From Tricholoma matsutake (taxonomy: Eukaryota; Basidiomycota; Agaricomycetes; Agaricales; Tricholomataceae), in the NCBI GenBank assembly GCA_026075535.2, contig AP026550.1, positions 7,626,001 through 7,690,000 of the forward strand: a stretch of DNA of 64,000 nucleotides, read 5' to 3'. Under the pieces are notes generated by a model, which worked only from the letters and a program-made list of their open reading frames with translations, was not told the origin of the DNA and made no database searches. A program made the position numbers and the translations under genes. Shown here piece after piece: positions 35,601-45,063 of this stretch (positions within the stretch are counted from its first letter, which is position 1; each line of letters opens with the position of its first letter).

Positions 35601-36526
35601 TCAAAGATTGCTTGTGGTGTTGTCCCATCGGCTTTATAGCGGTCAGTGTTGCACTTTGGGCATTTCTTGAGGGTTTTGTATGGGCCAGTATAGCAGATGC
35701 ATGAGGAGGGGCAACAGTAATAGTGCACAGGCTGGAAACCAGAGAGAAACTGAACACATTTCTCTGTATTCTTCAGGGAGTCCATTGGAAACTGAGGGAA
35801 AATGAAGCGAAGTTTGTTGAATGCTTTGTTGGTGAGGCGTTCCTCAAGTTTGAGGGCATAGGCAGAGGAGGGTCAGGTCACTCTCATCCAGGATATTGCC
35901 CTCTGTAAGTACGTCTGTCAGACAACAGTAGAGGTATAATTTGACGTGGACTCACCTAATCATGAGGCTTCCTTCAAGAAGCTTTCACCGAGGAGGTCCC
36001 ATACTGAGACCCCTTCCTGTCCCAACTCTGTGCTTGGCATTGCATATTCACCCTCGCCTTCCTGGAAGTCTTCATTGCTGTTGAAATCCTCATCCTCCAT
36101 GACCTCATCTTCTTGCATGACCTGATTCTCTTCTGTGACCTCGTCTTCCTCATCTTCCTCATCACTCTCCTTGACAACAAACTGCTGCACATGGTTATGC
36201 CCCCATCATTGTAAGCCAACTTGCTCAACACAATGGGCAATGTGATGGGAGCAGCGTAAGTTGGTCAAACCATACTCATCACCAAGGGGTATGGGGTCCT
36301 CCGCTAACAAAAGGGCTTGTCGAGCAGGAGCTCGGCGTCCAATGACCTGTATCTTTGGTGAAGGGTGAGATCATTTCTTTTGTCCAGTCTTCCTTATTGA
36401 GGGCTGGTTCTGTGCAAGGATACTCAACATCAAAAGTGAAGGACCTTGCCCTGCCTCATGACACCTTTCAGTCTTCTGGATGACCAACTTGCCACAATTA
36501 CATGCACAGAGATGCTTAGGGGCCAT
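32662..36526 (-). pseudogene. Tnp2-type CACTA transposase
   Basis: Likely start MAPKHLCACNCGKLVIQKT at 36526. An acidic region (EDEEDEVTEENQVMQEDEV) follows. The Tnp2 core starts with YYCCPSSCICYTGPYKTLKK and CPKCNTDRYKADGTTPQA (35785-35500), then DPTKLTDIFDGTHYHSL, HAYLIIVFGDIPAVSMIMR and MKGHNAISPCHMCTIKGVRI (35160-34925). After the solo LTR at 33958-34914 it resumes with FMEQAKEVQYAS, YGIKGLPLLS, FPYDFMHLIWANLIPNLI and FGARVPNIASE. The DUF4218-like tail (33366-32662) has CPITVHALLHIVPSIRAMG and VWAYWAFLMECHCGDIL. Introns and some frameshifts divide it. The enzyme binds the CACTA ends for excision. The LTR insertion kills this copy, so movement would need another source. Confidence 0.9.
33958..34914 (+). 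repeat. Solo gypsy LTR inside the Tnp2 gene (957 bp)
   Basis: It begins TGATAGGTCCACTGTGC and ends GGTCGAGTATCATCA. The flanks ATGT (33954-33957) and ACGT (34915-34918) fit a 4-bp duplication with one CpG transition. The transposase reading resumes on both sides. Confidence 0.87.
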
Positions 36527-36589
36527 GACTGAGGAGCAGATGTTAGTGGGCATGCTCATAGGGACACAGGGATCAGCACACCAGAGTAT

Positions 36590-36688
36590 ACCTCTCCACA
36601 CCCATTATCGTCCTCCTCGTTGTCAACTTGAGCCTTGATATCAATGAAACAGTGGAACACTGTGTGTTGTGCCTTCAGCAACGTCCCT
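36590..36688 (-). pseudogene. Diverged inverted copy of the Spt5-like 5' exon
   Basis: On the - strand, beyond the palindrome core, the sequence still resembles the first coding exon of the Spt5-like gene: GTTGCTGAAG, then GGCTCAAGTTGACAACGAGGAGGAC versus GGCTCAAGTGGGCAACAAGGAGGAC at 37322. It has stops and reads toward the Tnp2 gene. It shows that the inverted duplication once included the coding start of that gene. Confidence 0.6.
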
Positions 36689-37274
36689 AAGTTTCCTATC
36701 AGTGGATATCAGCATTTTGTATTGATTTTTATTGGATTCTTAGGCTTATTTTTTGTATTATCATTCATTTGGCATGTACTATGTATCTACTTTACTGACT
36801 AGCAAAATGAATTAAAAGGAACTTACTCAAGGGGGGCAATGAGGAGGATGGCGGACCAAAAAAAGTTGAAGGTGGTGGTTGGGATGAAAGCAAGAAAGCG
36901 TGTGAAACCTGGCAAACAAATGTTGATATTGTTTGGAATGTTCAGTCCTCGGCTATCCGGTTATGTCTTCTTACCCTAAGAAATAACCGGATAGCTGAGG
37001 ATTGAACATTCTGAACAACATCAACATTTGTTTGCCAGGTTTTGCATGCTTTCTTGCTTTCATCCCAACCACCACCTTCAACTTTTCTTGGTCCGCCGTC
37101 CTCCTCGTTGCCCACCTTGAGTAAGTTCCTTGTGATTCATTTTGCTAGTCAGTAAAGTAGATACATAGTACATGCCAAATGAATGATAATACAAGAAATA
37201 AGCCTAAGAATCCAATAAAAATCAATACAAAATGCTGATATCCACTCATAGGAAACTTAGGAATGTTGCTGAAG
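36673..37274. repeat. 602-bp palindrome between Tnp2 and the Spt5-like gene
   Basis: Arms 36673-36964 and 36983-37274 are nearly perfect reverse complements around an 18-base spacer. The innermost pairs are CTATCCGGTTAT and ATAACCGGATAG. The arms hold the upstream region of the Spt5-like gene, and outside them the two sides diverge. Confidence 0.92.
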
Positions 37275-39910
37275 CCATGAGGAACAATGTCCCAGATGCA
37301 GTCCACCATTTCCTCAACATTGAGGCTCAAGTGGGCAACAAGGAGGACAGTGATGGGTCTGGAGATGGACCTCCTGGTAAGTTGACTCCAGCACTCACTA
37401 CGAGTGCTGTTAATCTGTTTACATTCTAGACAACTTCATTGACGATCAGGTTGGACAACTGAAAGACACGCCAGGGCTCCTGGGGAGCAAGCTGCCTGAC
37501 CGAGGCAAGGAGGATCTGAATGACTTCTTGTTGGGAATCTTGGAATGGTCACATAACCTCAATGCACAGCGGCCAAGATATGATGACGATGTCGATTCCA
37601 ACGACTCAGACACCCCAGCTGCCATCACTTCACACATGCCAACTAATGCAGACTATCCATTACTGAGGGTTTGCTGCGCTGTGAGCCTCAATCATTACAA
37701 TTTTGTGATAGCCTACTGACTTATTATATCTAGCTAGGGAAGGAGAGCAATGCCGTAGCCTACCTGTTTAGGGTTGTGCAACCAGAACACAAGTTGCGGT
37801 CTGCATTCTCATGGGATTCAGTTCGCGGGTGGTTTTATATCAAAGCCTTCATGAACCCTGTGCTGTCTAAGCTGCTACATTCTAACCCACAACTTATTCA
37901 TCCACAAGAGGGTTTTGGGGCAATTGACATGGAAGAGTGGACTATGCTATTGGATATGGATGATGAAAGGTACCCCTCTGTTGGAGATTGGGTTACCATC
38001 TGCTGTGGGTTGTACAAAGGGGATGTAGGCTACATTCAGTCTGTCAAGAACTGGGGTCAAATCACCCTTCTTTTAGTTCCTTGCCTCCCTTCCCCTCCCA
38101 TGGTTGGTTCTTCTTCCGGGAAAAGGAAACAATCTGGTACCCATGCTGACCCCCACCTGTTTACCAAGGACATGGTGATGAACTTTGCAAGGAACCACGG
38201 CATCACACAATTCCAGAAAGGGGAGGACGATTTGTGGTGGACCATCTTGGGTCATAAGTTTGAGCATGCTCTCAAAGTTAGGACATTCCACCACCATTCA
38301 GTCTCGTCTACCTCTGTCTCCATGCCTAGTAGTACATTTTACGAGTTTAAAAAGGCCCCTCACCCAGACATCATGAATGTGACATTCCCTTGCCCTTCAG
38401 AATGGAAATTTTCTGAAGGTGAACGTGTGGTAGCCATTAAGCCCTCAGAAAAGTGAAGCATTATTAAAGCTGTGCATCCTCATTCAGTGGAGGTGGATCT
38501 TGAGGATGGCAAGGGCATAGCGAATGTCCCTTGGTCCAATTTGAGAAAGTATGTTGCTGTCGGTGACTTTGCTGAAGTGATAAGTGGAGCTCTCTGTGGA
38601 GAAAAAGGATGGGTAGTAGAAATTAGTGGTGATGAATTTGAAAGTGTTTGGATCGCTGAATGGTCCAAATGCCAAGAGATAAGTGGTGGCATAACAGCTG
38701 TTGGAAGGGGTGGCATACATGGCAGAGTGCTTCACAACATCCTAATGGTAAGGTACACGGCCAAACTTTTGCAACCAACCACTAATCAACCTTTACCAGG
38801 GACACCATGTCCATATAAATTGGGTCAAGGTTATCGACCTGCCACTCACATTTATGAAGCAACAGTCTACGTCAAGCAGTACATTAGCAGATTCACTCAT
38901 TGCCCACCCAACCTATCCATTCGCATCGGATCCATCAGAGGGCGTGCCATGGATCAAAATGGAAGTCGTTGTCTGCAAGGTCAAGTATCCAATGAAGGGT
39001 TATCATGCAATCGTCAAGGATATTCTGCCTCTGCAGGACAATTTAAGTGGCCTCAGAATAACCACTCAGTTCACCCACATTGACCCTGCCCATCCATTCA
39101 GAACTGAGGTTTTGGACTATGACGACATTGTGGAAGTATCGTATGTTACTCTAATTTCTGTTGGCGGGCATTGTGACTAATTTCCTTTGAGTTCCGGTCT
39201 CCACTTATACAATTTTGCCCCGTCTTTGAGTGACCTCTTCAAACCTCTTCTGAGACATCCTGTGAGGGCTCCAGCACCCCGGCAAACCCCAGCTGATGGT
39301 GGTAGTTGTACCCCCATGCTGAATTACATTTTCTCATTGCCCACTTGGAATCCATCATCATGGACTCCATGGACTCCCCTCCCTGATTTCCCAGAGATCA
39401 AGTTGGCTTCCTCTTCTCATCAGCTGCCTATCTCCCCACAGCAGCAACGTCCAGCACACCCTCTACTAGACTCACGACTTACTGGTGCAAAAATGAAGGT
39501 ATTGGTTATGGGTGGAGAACATAAAGATAAGGAAGTGGCTGTTACAATTATGCAAGTATCTGGGCAACTATCCATCTGGTTCTCGCACTACAAGACATCA
39601 GGATTCTTGCCTCCAGAACAGGTTTCTCCCAAGCACCCTCACCCGACATGCGACAATGGGCCACTTGTTGTGATTGACAGTGAGCACTGTGGCAAAAATG
39701 TTCACCGAATCCACCATCGATACGAAGATGGTCAACCAATTGTCATGGTGGCTGTTATCCATCGGATGGAGGAGTCTCTTGGAGGAATGCTTGGAGTTCA
39801 GTCCTGATGAACTGTGTGTTGGCCATGAGACAAAGGAGGAAAAACAATGGAACAATGGACTGATGTCTGGTCTTTGCAAGGAGGTGAGGAAGACACATGC
39901 AGATAAGTGA
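37252..39910 (+). pseudogene. Spt5-like NGN/KOW protein gene carried by the CACTA element
   Basis: Proposed exons: 37252-37376, 37430-37680, 37734-38747, 38800-39140 and 39192 to about 39910, with GT-AG introns of 51-53 nt whose phases fit. After an acidic start comes an NGN-like domain (YPLLRVCCA, AYLFRVVQPEHKLRSAFS, DSVRGWFYIKAFMN). A KOW motif follows (PSVGDWVTICCGLYKGDVGY). Later modules are PSEWKFSEGERVVAI, VAVGDFAEVISGALCGEKGW, VPWIKMEVVVCKVK and GYHAIVKDILPL. Spt5 is a transcription elongation factor that contacts RNA polymerase II; whether this relative acts there is unknown. The first exon may lie farther upstream in the palindrome. A TGA at 38454-38456 interrupts the frame where CGA would give Arg, and the last 45 residues (CLEFSPDELCVGHETKEEK) are in another frame from about 39770. 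Thus this copy is probably inactive. Confidence 0.8.
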
Positions 39911-39957
39911 TCAAGTTTTTACGAAGCATAGAATATTTAGATACTCTATAATTTATC

Positions 39958-40597
39958 CTATGTGCCTGTTATAATTACTTTCCACCGCTTATTCTGCCCA
40001 CCATTGTCATCTTTCTTTCTCTCATCGTCTTTCTTTCTCTCGTCCCCTTGCTTTCTGCCCCGCTTCTTTACTCGTTGGACATTCATGTTGAAGACCGGGT
40101 TCACTAGGTGGCTATTATCAATGTATATCTGGATTGTGATGTTCTCCTGTATTTCTGATGGTATGTTATCAAGTAAGTATCTTTGCATATCTTTTGTTCT
40201 GATGGTTGGGTACTGACATCTACATCCCCATTAGGGACTGGGCTGGCTTGTCTGGTATCTATGTGGAGTCTTCAGCTTCCATTTGCCTGCAGACAAACCA
40301 GTGCTTACCTGAGACATTGGAGACATCAGGATGGTCAACCCACACCCTATTCTCCAGTAGGCCAAGTTGGTTCTCCACCATATAACTTTCAAGCTCTGTG
40401 TCTGGTTCCATCAGACTTTCCTCAACATCGGAGGTGCCATCGCTGATGCTAATAATGCTCCCAACACGATGGTGAATAGCAGGGCAAATGTGGGGGGATT
40501 TCTGGTTTGTGGACATTCTATTGCGCTGTGGATTTCCTGACTTGTAACCTACTTTATATATTGCAGGTTTTGTTAGTCTACCCACGCGACCACCCAC
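39958..40597 (-). CDS. Hypothetical spliced gene, basic C-terminus, in CACTA element
   Basis: Exon-like frames on the - strand: 40597 down to about 40310 (LTKPAIYKVGYKSGNPQRN, HRVGSIISISDGTSDVEES) and about 40188 to 39958 (RYLLDNIPSEIQENITIQIY, VKKRGRKQGDERKKDDERKK). A donor GTAAGCAC at about 40310 and an acceptor in 40180-40225 could join them. The lysine-rich tail suggests a nuclear protein. It converges with the Spt5-like gene, with 47 bp between them. No family recognised. Confidence 0.4.
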
Positions 40598-40689
40598 ACC
40601 AAGTTGAAGATGCGGAATGCTAGCAATGTAACATCTCCCTGTGCATTTACATTATTTGCATCCGTTAGCTTCTGATACCATCAACTAAC

Positions 40690-41290
40690 ATTGTTTGCCC
40701 AAGGTCCAGCCTAGAGCAATGAGAGTCACCGCATACTTTGAGCCCAAATCCAGTCTAGCGAAATGCATCCCCTGAACATGTTAATTGCATCCCTGGCTTT
40801 GCGCCCACTCCCTTACCCAATGCCCAAGCTCTGGCCTAGAGCAATGAGAGTCACCATGTACTTTGAGCCCAAATCCAGTCTAGCAAAATGCATCTCCTGA
40901 ACGTGTTAATTGCATCCCTGGCTTTGCGCCCACTCCCTTACCCAATGCCCAAGCTCCAGCCTAGAGCAATGAGAGTTGCCGCATACTTTGAGCCCAAATC
41001 CAGTCTAGCAAAATGCATCTCCTGAACATGTTAATTGCATCCCTGGCTTTGTGCCCACTCCCTTACCCAATGCCCAAGCTCTGGCCCCAAGCAATGAGCA
41101 CAATTTCCACCCATATGTTAAGTCTAGTCTATAGAAATTCATTGCCCTGAATGTGTTAATTGCATCCCTGTCTTTGCAGTGCCTCCTGCTCCCAACACAC
41201 AAGCTCTGGCCTTGAGCAATGAGCTGCTGCATACGTTAAGTCCAGTCTACATGAAATGTGTCCCCCTGAATGCGTTGATCACATCCTGTC
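40690..41290. repeat. Satellite, five 125-bp units
   Basis: The phrase CTAGAGCAAT or its variants recurs at 40711, 40836, 40961, 41086 and 41211, exactly 125 bp apart. Units 1-3 are nearly identical; units 4 and 5 are more diverged. Each contains GTTAATTGCATCCCTGGCTT and CCCAATGCCCAAGCTC. Confidence 0.93.
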
Positions 41291-41469
41291 ATTATTTCCA
41301 GGAACATTCAAGTTGTCCTCTGCGCAAAATGTGGTCCTCAACTTCTAGTTTTTCTGACCCTTGCACCAGAAGACTTATCTTGTGGTTTGCCTCTGCAGTG
41401 CATAGACTATACACGGATCTTATCCTTTGTTGAGTCCTTAAGAGCATGTTGTTACCTACCAATCCTCAT

Positions 41470-42300
41470 GGTGAAAACTTCAGTGTCTAAGAAATCCAAG
41501 CAAGGTGGTAAGGTGAAGTCAGCATTGACCTCTCTTGCAAAGAAAGTGGGAGGTTAGTGTTTCACTATTTTGCATTGAGATGTTATCGCTTACTGTGCTA
41601 CACTTGACTAGGGACAGCAGCAAAAACCTTGGAGGCTCAGTTGAAGGAACTAAAGGGTGCAGTCACCATTTTTCTCCTTCATACATTCCTGACAACCATC
41701 ATCAGCTGAGAACGATGTCTTGCGCAAGGCTGCAGCTGCTAAAGAAAACACTGCGATGATGGTACCATGGCCACCCAGAGGAAGTGGCATCGCCGGTAAC
41801 AGATTCAACTTACAAACCGCAATGCGCCTTGAGGATGATACTGATTTGTACACTGCCCTTCACATAAGTTGATCCCTTGTGCACATAGCCTTTCTGAGGA
41901 TTAGTAGTGTTGTGTCCAGGACTTAACCACCACAGCCGGGCTTGACTGTTCTGTTACATGGCACTGCCAACCAAAGCCGGTCGTTGCCAAAATCATTGCA
42001 ATGGTACGTTCTTATCTGCTTTCTTACCTCATTCTTAGATGGATCTCCTAGGCTTGAGAGCGCCACCACTACTTCAAGCATTTCCTGCACAGTTGGGTGG
42101 TTGAAGAATTTATCAAGTCCAGTCTGAAGAACAAGTGTGCCTATGCCCATAAATGTGGATATTTTGCTGTAATGACAAACTTGGATGATGTAGTGGATGA
42201 GGATGAGAAAGATAGGGACAACACAGAGGATACAGACAATGCGGAGGACAATGCGGGGGACAATGCGGGGGATGCAGGGGATGTGGAGGATGCGGAGTAA
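41470..42300 (+). CDS. Hypothetical spliced coiled-coil protein in CACTA element
   Basis: The ATG at 41470 starts MVKTSVSKKSKQGGKVKSAL. An intron (about 41551-41611) is followed by AAKTLEAQLKELKGAV, then ENDVLRKAAAAKENTAMMV and NRFNLQTAMRLEDDTDLYT. A later exon (from about 42050) reads HSWVVEEFIKSSLKNKCAY and HKCGYFAVMTNLDDVVDEDE, ending in an acidic repeat (about 42190-42300). Coiled coil, FNLQ.AM block and acidic tail resemble hypothetical proteins I remember from agaric genomes near transposons; this is memory, not a search. The middle exon borders (41870-42050) are uncertain and the gene may be damaged there. Confidence 0.5.
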
Positions 42301-42539
42301 GACATGGAGGATGAAGGTGACAAGGGCAAGGGACTCGAAGAGGATAGGGGTAGCTCAGATGATGATGCTTGAAATGTGATCATGCTCTGTATGTATGGCC
42401 TGAATTTTGGCCAATAACAAATGATTTCCAATTGGGGGGACCACTACCCATAACAGTTGAAAAGTCACTGCTAGCAGTATGAAACCTGTTGATAAAACTA
42501 CTACATAAAGTGGATGAATTCTTCCACTCTCAAAGAACC

Positions 42540-42975
42540 TGGAAAGTTGATGAGATTCAACCTGGGTAGAGGTTGTTATTCTTGCCCATATAAAGATGAA
42601 AACAACCCATGGGATGGTATGAATTAGGACAAATTCTGTAAGGAATTCATCCCTTTGACACCCTTAAATGGGGGGGGGGGGGAAATTCCTTCTTTCATTC
42701 CCCTTACAGTTGATGAAATTCAGCCCATGTAGAGGAGTGTTATTTTTGCCCATATAAAGATGAAAACCATCCCATGGGATGAATTTGGTGTAGGATGAAC
42801 TGGGGACAAAATTCAGGAGGTTTTCATCCCATTGACTCATCCCTTGCATATAGAAAAAAACCTCCTTTTTCACTCCTCTTAGGGGTAGATTTTCAGTCCA
42901 ACTCCTGATGAAACTTATTCCATTCTGGGGTTTATCAATACATGAAAACTATACCATAAATATATCAATTTACAC
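42540..42975. repeat. Subterminal repeats at the right CACTA end
   Basis: Two copies 163 bp apart (42546 and 42709) share GTTGATGA.ATTCA.CC and GCCCATATAAAGATGAAAAC. A run of 14 G lies at 42668. TCAATGGGATGAAA appears in inverse form relative to the left end (about 31338). Confidence 0.75.
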
Positions 42976-43032
42976 TATTTAAAGGTGTGAAATGTGGGAT
43001 GGGTTTCCTACTCTGCAGGCCCCATAGTGTGT

Positions 43033-43680
43033 ATACAATCTCCTCCAATTCCACTCTTGCAGCTTCAGCATCCATAATTGAATGTGACAGCACATATCGG
43101 CTCGGTGCTTCGTAAAGCAGCTGGAGCTCATTCAGGAAATCAAGGAAAAACCAATTCTCAGATACAGAGAATGCGACATTGGCGTGAACAATAAAGCTTT
43201 AATTGGCCATGGTGAGTACAGGCATCATAAATACATGACTTGATTAACTCACTGAAACAATTTAACATCAACCTGAGCTTTCTGTACTTCTGAAAGCGGA
43301 TAATCCACCATCCCTGCTAATGTTCCCAACTTCCGCTTCTTTACAGGAACCAGAGCTGTTGTCATGTCAACAGTTGACATCACATCATTCCTCATTCCAG
43401 CAGGTGTTGTTGTGTGAGATGCCAAAACAAAAATAGTGTCACTTGCATTTTTCCCTGCTAAATAGATCAGGGCTTGCTTGTGTACTTCAGCAGGAGCATT
43501 GGGACATTGTTTAGGATCTGCGAGGTGTTTGATATGTTTGTTGTCTCGGTTTTGCAGGCGGTTGCTGTCATTGGGACAATGGTTACATTGCAGCCAGTAG
43601 CAGTTGGATTTGTCATTTTTCTTCTCAATAACCGAGAAGTTCGAGGAGACAATTGCTGGGTGTTTTCTGCCACCAGCCAT
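43033..43680 (-). pseudogene. hAT transposase, N-terminal part
   Basis: The start is MAGGRKHPAIVSSNFSVIEK at 43680. A BED-type zinc finger follows (CYWLQCNHCPNDSNRLQNRD, then HIKHLADPKQC). A basic stretch VPVKKRKLGTLAG and the block DVKLFHFIVHANVAFSVSEN lead to ARVELEEIVY at the CACTA insertion. One GT-AG intron (43197-43252) fits the frame. The BED finger would bind the hAT ends. Confidence 0.9.
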
Positions 43681-43787
43681 TACAATGGAAATGGAAGTGG
43701 TTACAAATATTTCTAACCGAAGTTGTATGATATATTGTATGTCTTTTTCAGGCACACATTAGTTCTGCCAACAACACTATCGACATG

Positions 43788-44807
43788 CTGGCTAGAATTA
43801 TCCGTTACAGAATTACTAGGCGCGCTACACGTTTCGGAAGGTCCCGAGAAATTAATCATTTTTCGTAGCTTACAAAGCGAAGGTGCAGTCGGTGCCAACG
43901 CGCATCAATAGAGAATGGAGTCAAGGAAGCCAGATCTACAAATGCATGCTGTAACCATTGTTGTTAATCTTTAGCCAAAAACCAGACTTGGTGGTCTCCA
44001 TTCCCAGGTACTGTCATTGAGCAGCTGGGCTGCGCCCTGTCCAACTTCTGGAGGGTGGTTATGAGTTCAGCTTCATCCGTTAGTGTCAGTTTCGTCAGCG
44101 CTGTTCATGGGTAGTTCGACGTGCATCCGTGTAGCAAAGTGGTTTGAGAAAATATTCTGGGGTAGGGAGCGGAATACAATCAAGTAGATGAAGCTTTACC
44201 GTCGCAGACTCTAAGGCCAGAAATGGCAGGGAGTGAGACTCTGCACCACAAGGGCTAAAGCGGGTACACGGGTCCTACATGGTCCCTCCAAGTATGAAGC
44301 CAATAACGTACATCACTCTGACTCGGCTGAGAGCGATGTAACGGTCGAAGTTCCAGCCCTTTCTGCAAGGAGCGTCTAAACCAATTCCATGTGAGTGATG
44401 CAAACAGCCACGAGCCATCCCGGATTCAGACACAGCAATCAATGTTCCTTCCTTTTGAGACCCTGCAGCATAAAGAAGTGCCCAGTATGGGCTCGCTCAA
44501 CTGCCTGAGTAGCACACCGTCCTCAGAAGGAATATGTTTCCTTTGGTGTCGGGCTGAGTAGTGACCAACGTGAACGAGGACGACGACGTCGATAACGTGC
44601 AGGATTGCCTGGAGAGACGTTCTTAACAAGCAAAAAGTGGGATGTCAGAAGTTCGATCAGAAGCCAGGTTCCTGATGAAAGAAGTCCTAACGCTGATGGG
44701 CGCTCTACAAACTTGAAGCAAGATATGGTGAGCCCGTTGCGAGGCCCGACTAGGTTCATTGCCATCGTAGTCGAAGCTGCCTGTCATGGTCTTCAAGTAA
44801 TGCACGA
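43788..44807. other. Unassigned GC-richer sequence
   Basis: It has more CpG than the transposons to the left and may be original host sequence. Short - strand frames (for example 44765-44523 with PARYRRRRPRSRWSLLSP) give no recognised domain. It may contain the edge of a lost host gene. Confidence 0.4.
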
Positions 44808-45063
44808 ATATGCACTCTTTGGGGGCGGCGAAAAAGGGACTCGGAGGACAGAGACCCTTTACGGCATCACATGTTAAGCACGTGTTGCATCAACCAACAC
44901 GCGACGCCTTATCGTCTGCTTACCCCCGCATTGCAATGATCGCAGTAATTAATAGTAATCGTATCATAGATCATCAGTTACTTGACTACCGACAATCTCC
45001 CTGCGCAGCACCGGACAGGTACTAATATCTCTTCGACTTCAGAATTCCCATAGTCATCGGCTC

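Larger units (their letters stand above)
31167..43029. mobile_element. CACTA-type transposon, 11.9 kb, with cargo genes
   Basis: Terminal inverted repeats CACTGTGGACCCAGCATGG (31167) and CACTATGGGGCCTGCAGAG (- strand from 43029) are flanked by the 3-bp duplication TGT (31164-31166 and 43030-43032). Removing the element and one TGT restores the hAT reading ELEEIVY-MNNRKRL without a gap, which proves the edges. Inside are a Tnp2-type transposase (-), an Spt5-like gene (+), a small basic-tailed protein gene (-), a coiled-coil gene (+), a 125-bp satellite, a 602-bp palindrome and subterminal repeats at both ends. Subterminal TCAATGGGATGAAA is shared in inverse orientation by the two ends. Confidence 0.93.
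29253..43779 (-). mobile_element. hAT DNA transposon split by a CACTA element
   Basis: The ends are inverted repeats: TAGTGTGGGTGGCAGAAT at 29253 and, on the - strand, TAGTGTTGTTGGCAGAAC at 43779. They are flanked by 8-bp target duplications TCAACATG (29245-29252) and TCGACATG (43780-43787), which differ by one CpG transition. Without the nested CACTA element and its duplication it is 2661 bp, a usual size for an autonomous hAT. The single gene is the transposase on the - strand. Confidence 0.92.

Noticed and set aside
36659..37330. Short frames in the palindrome (for example 37330-37145, - strand) as genes
   Set aside because: They arise in mirrored pairs from the inverted arms and have no domain.
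42965..42990. CACTA at 42977 considered as the CACTA terminus
   Set aside because: Orientation is wrong and no target duplication fits. The true end is TAGTG at 43025-43029 with TGT outside, which restores the hAT frame.
31213..43010. Idea that the large insertion lies in an intron of the hAT gene
   Set aside because: The exact TGT duplication and the continuous codons across the join show insertion in an exon.
44426..44765. Two - strand frames in the GC-richer stretch as host genes
   Set aside because: Arg-rich short frames without a domain or clear splice sites; could be chance in GC-rich DNA.
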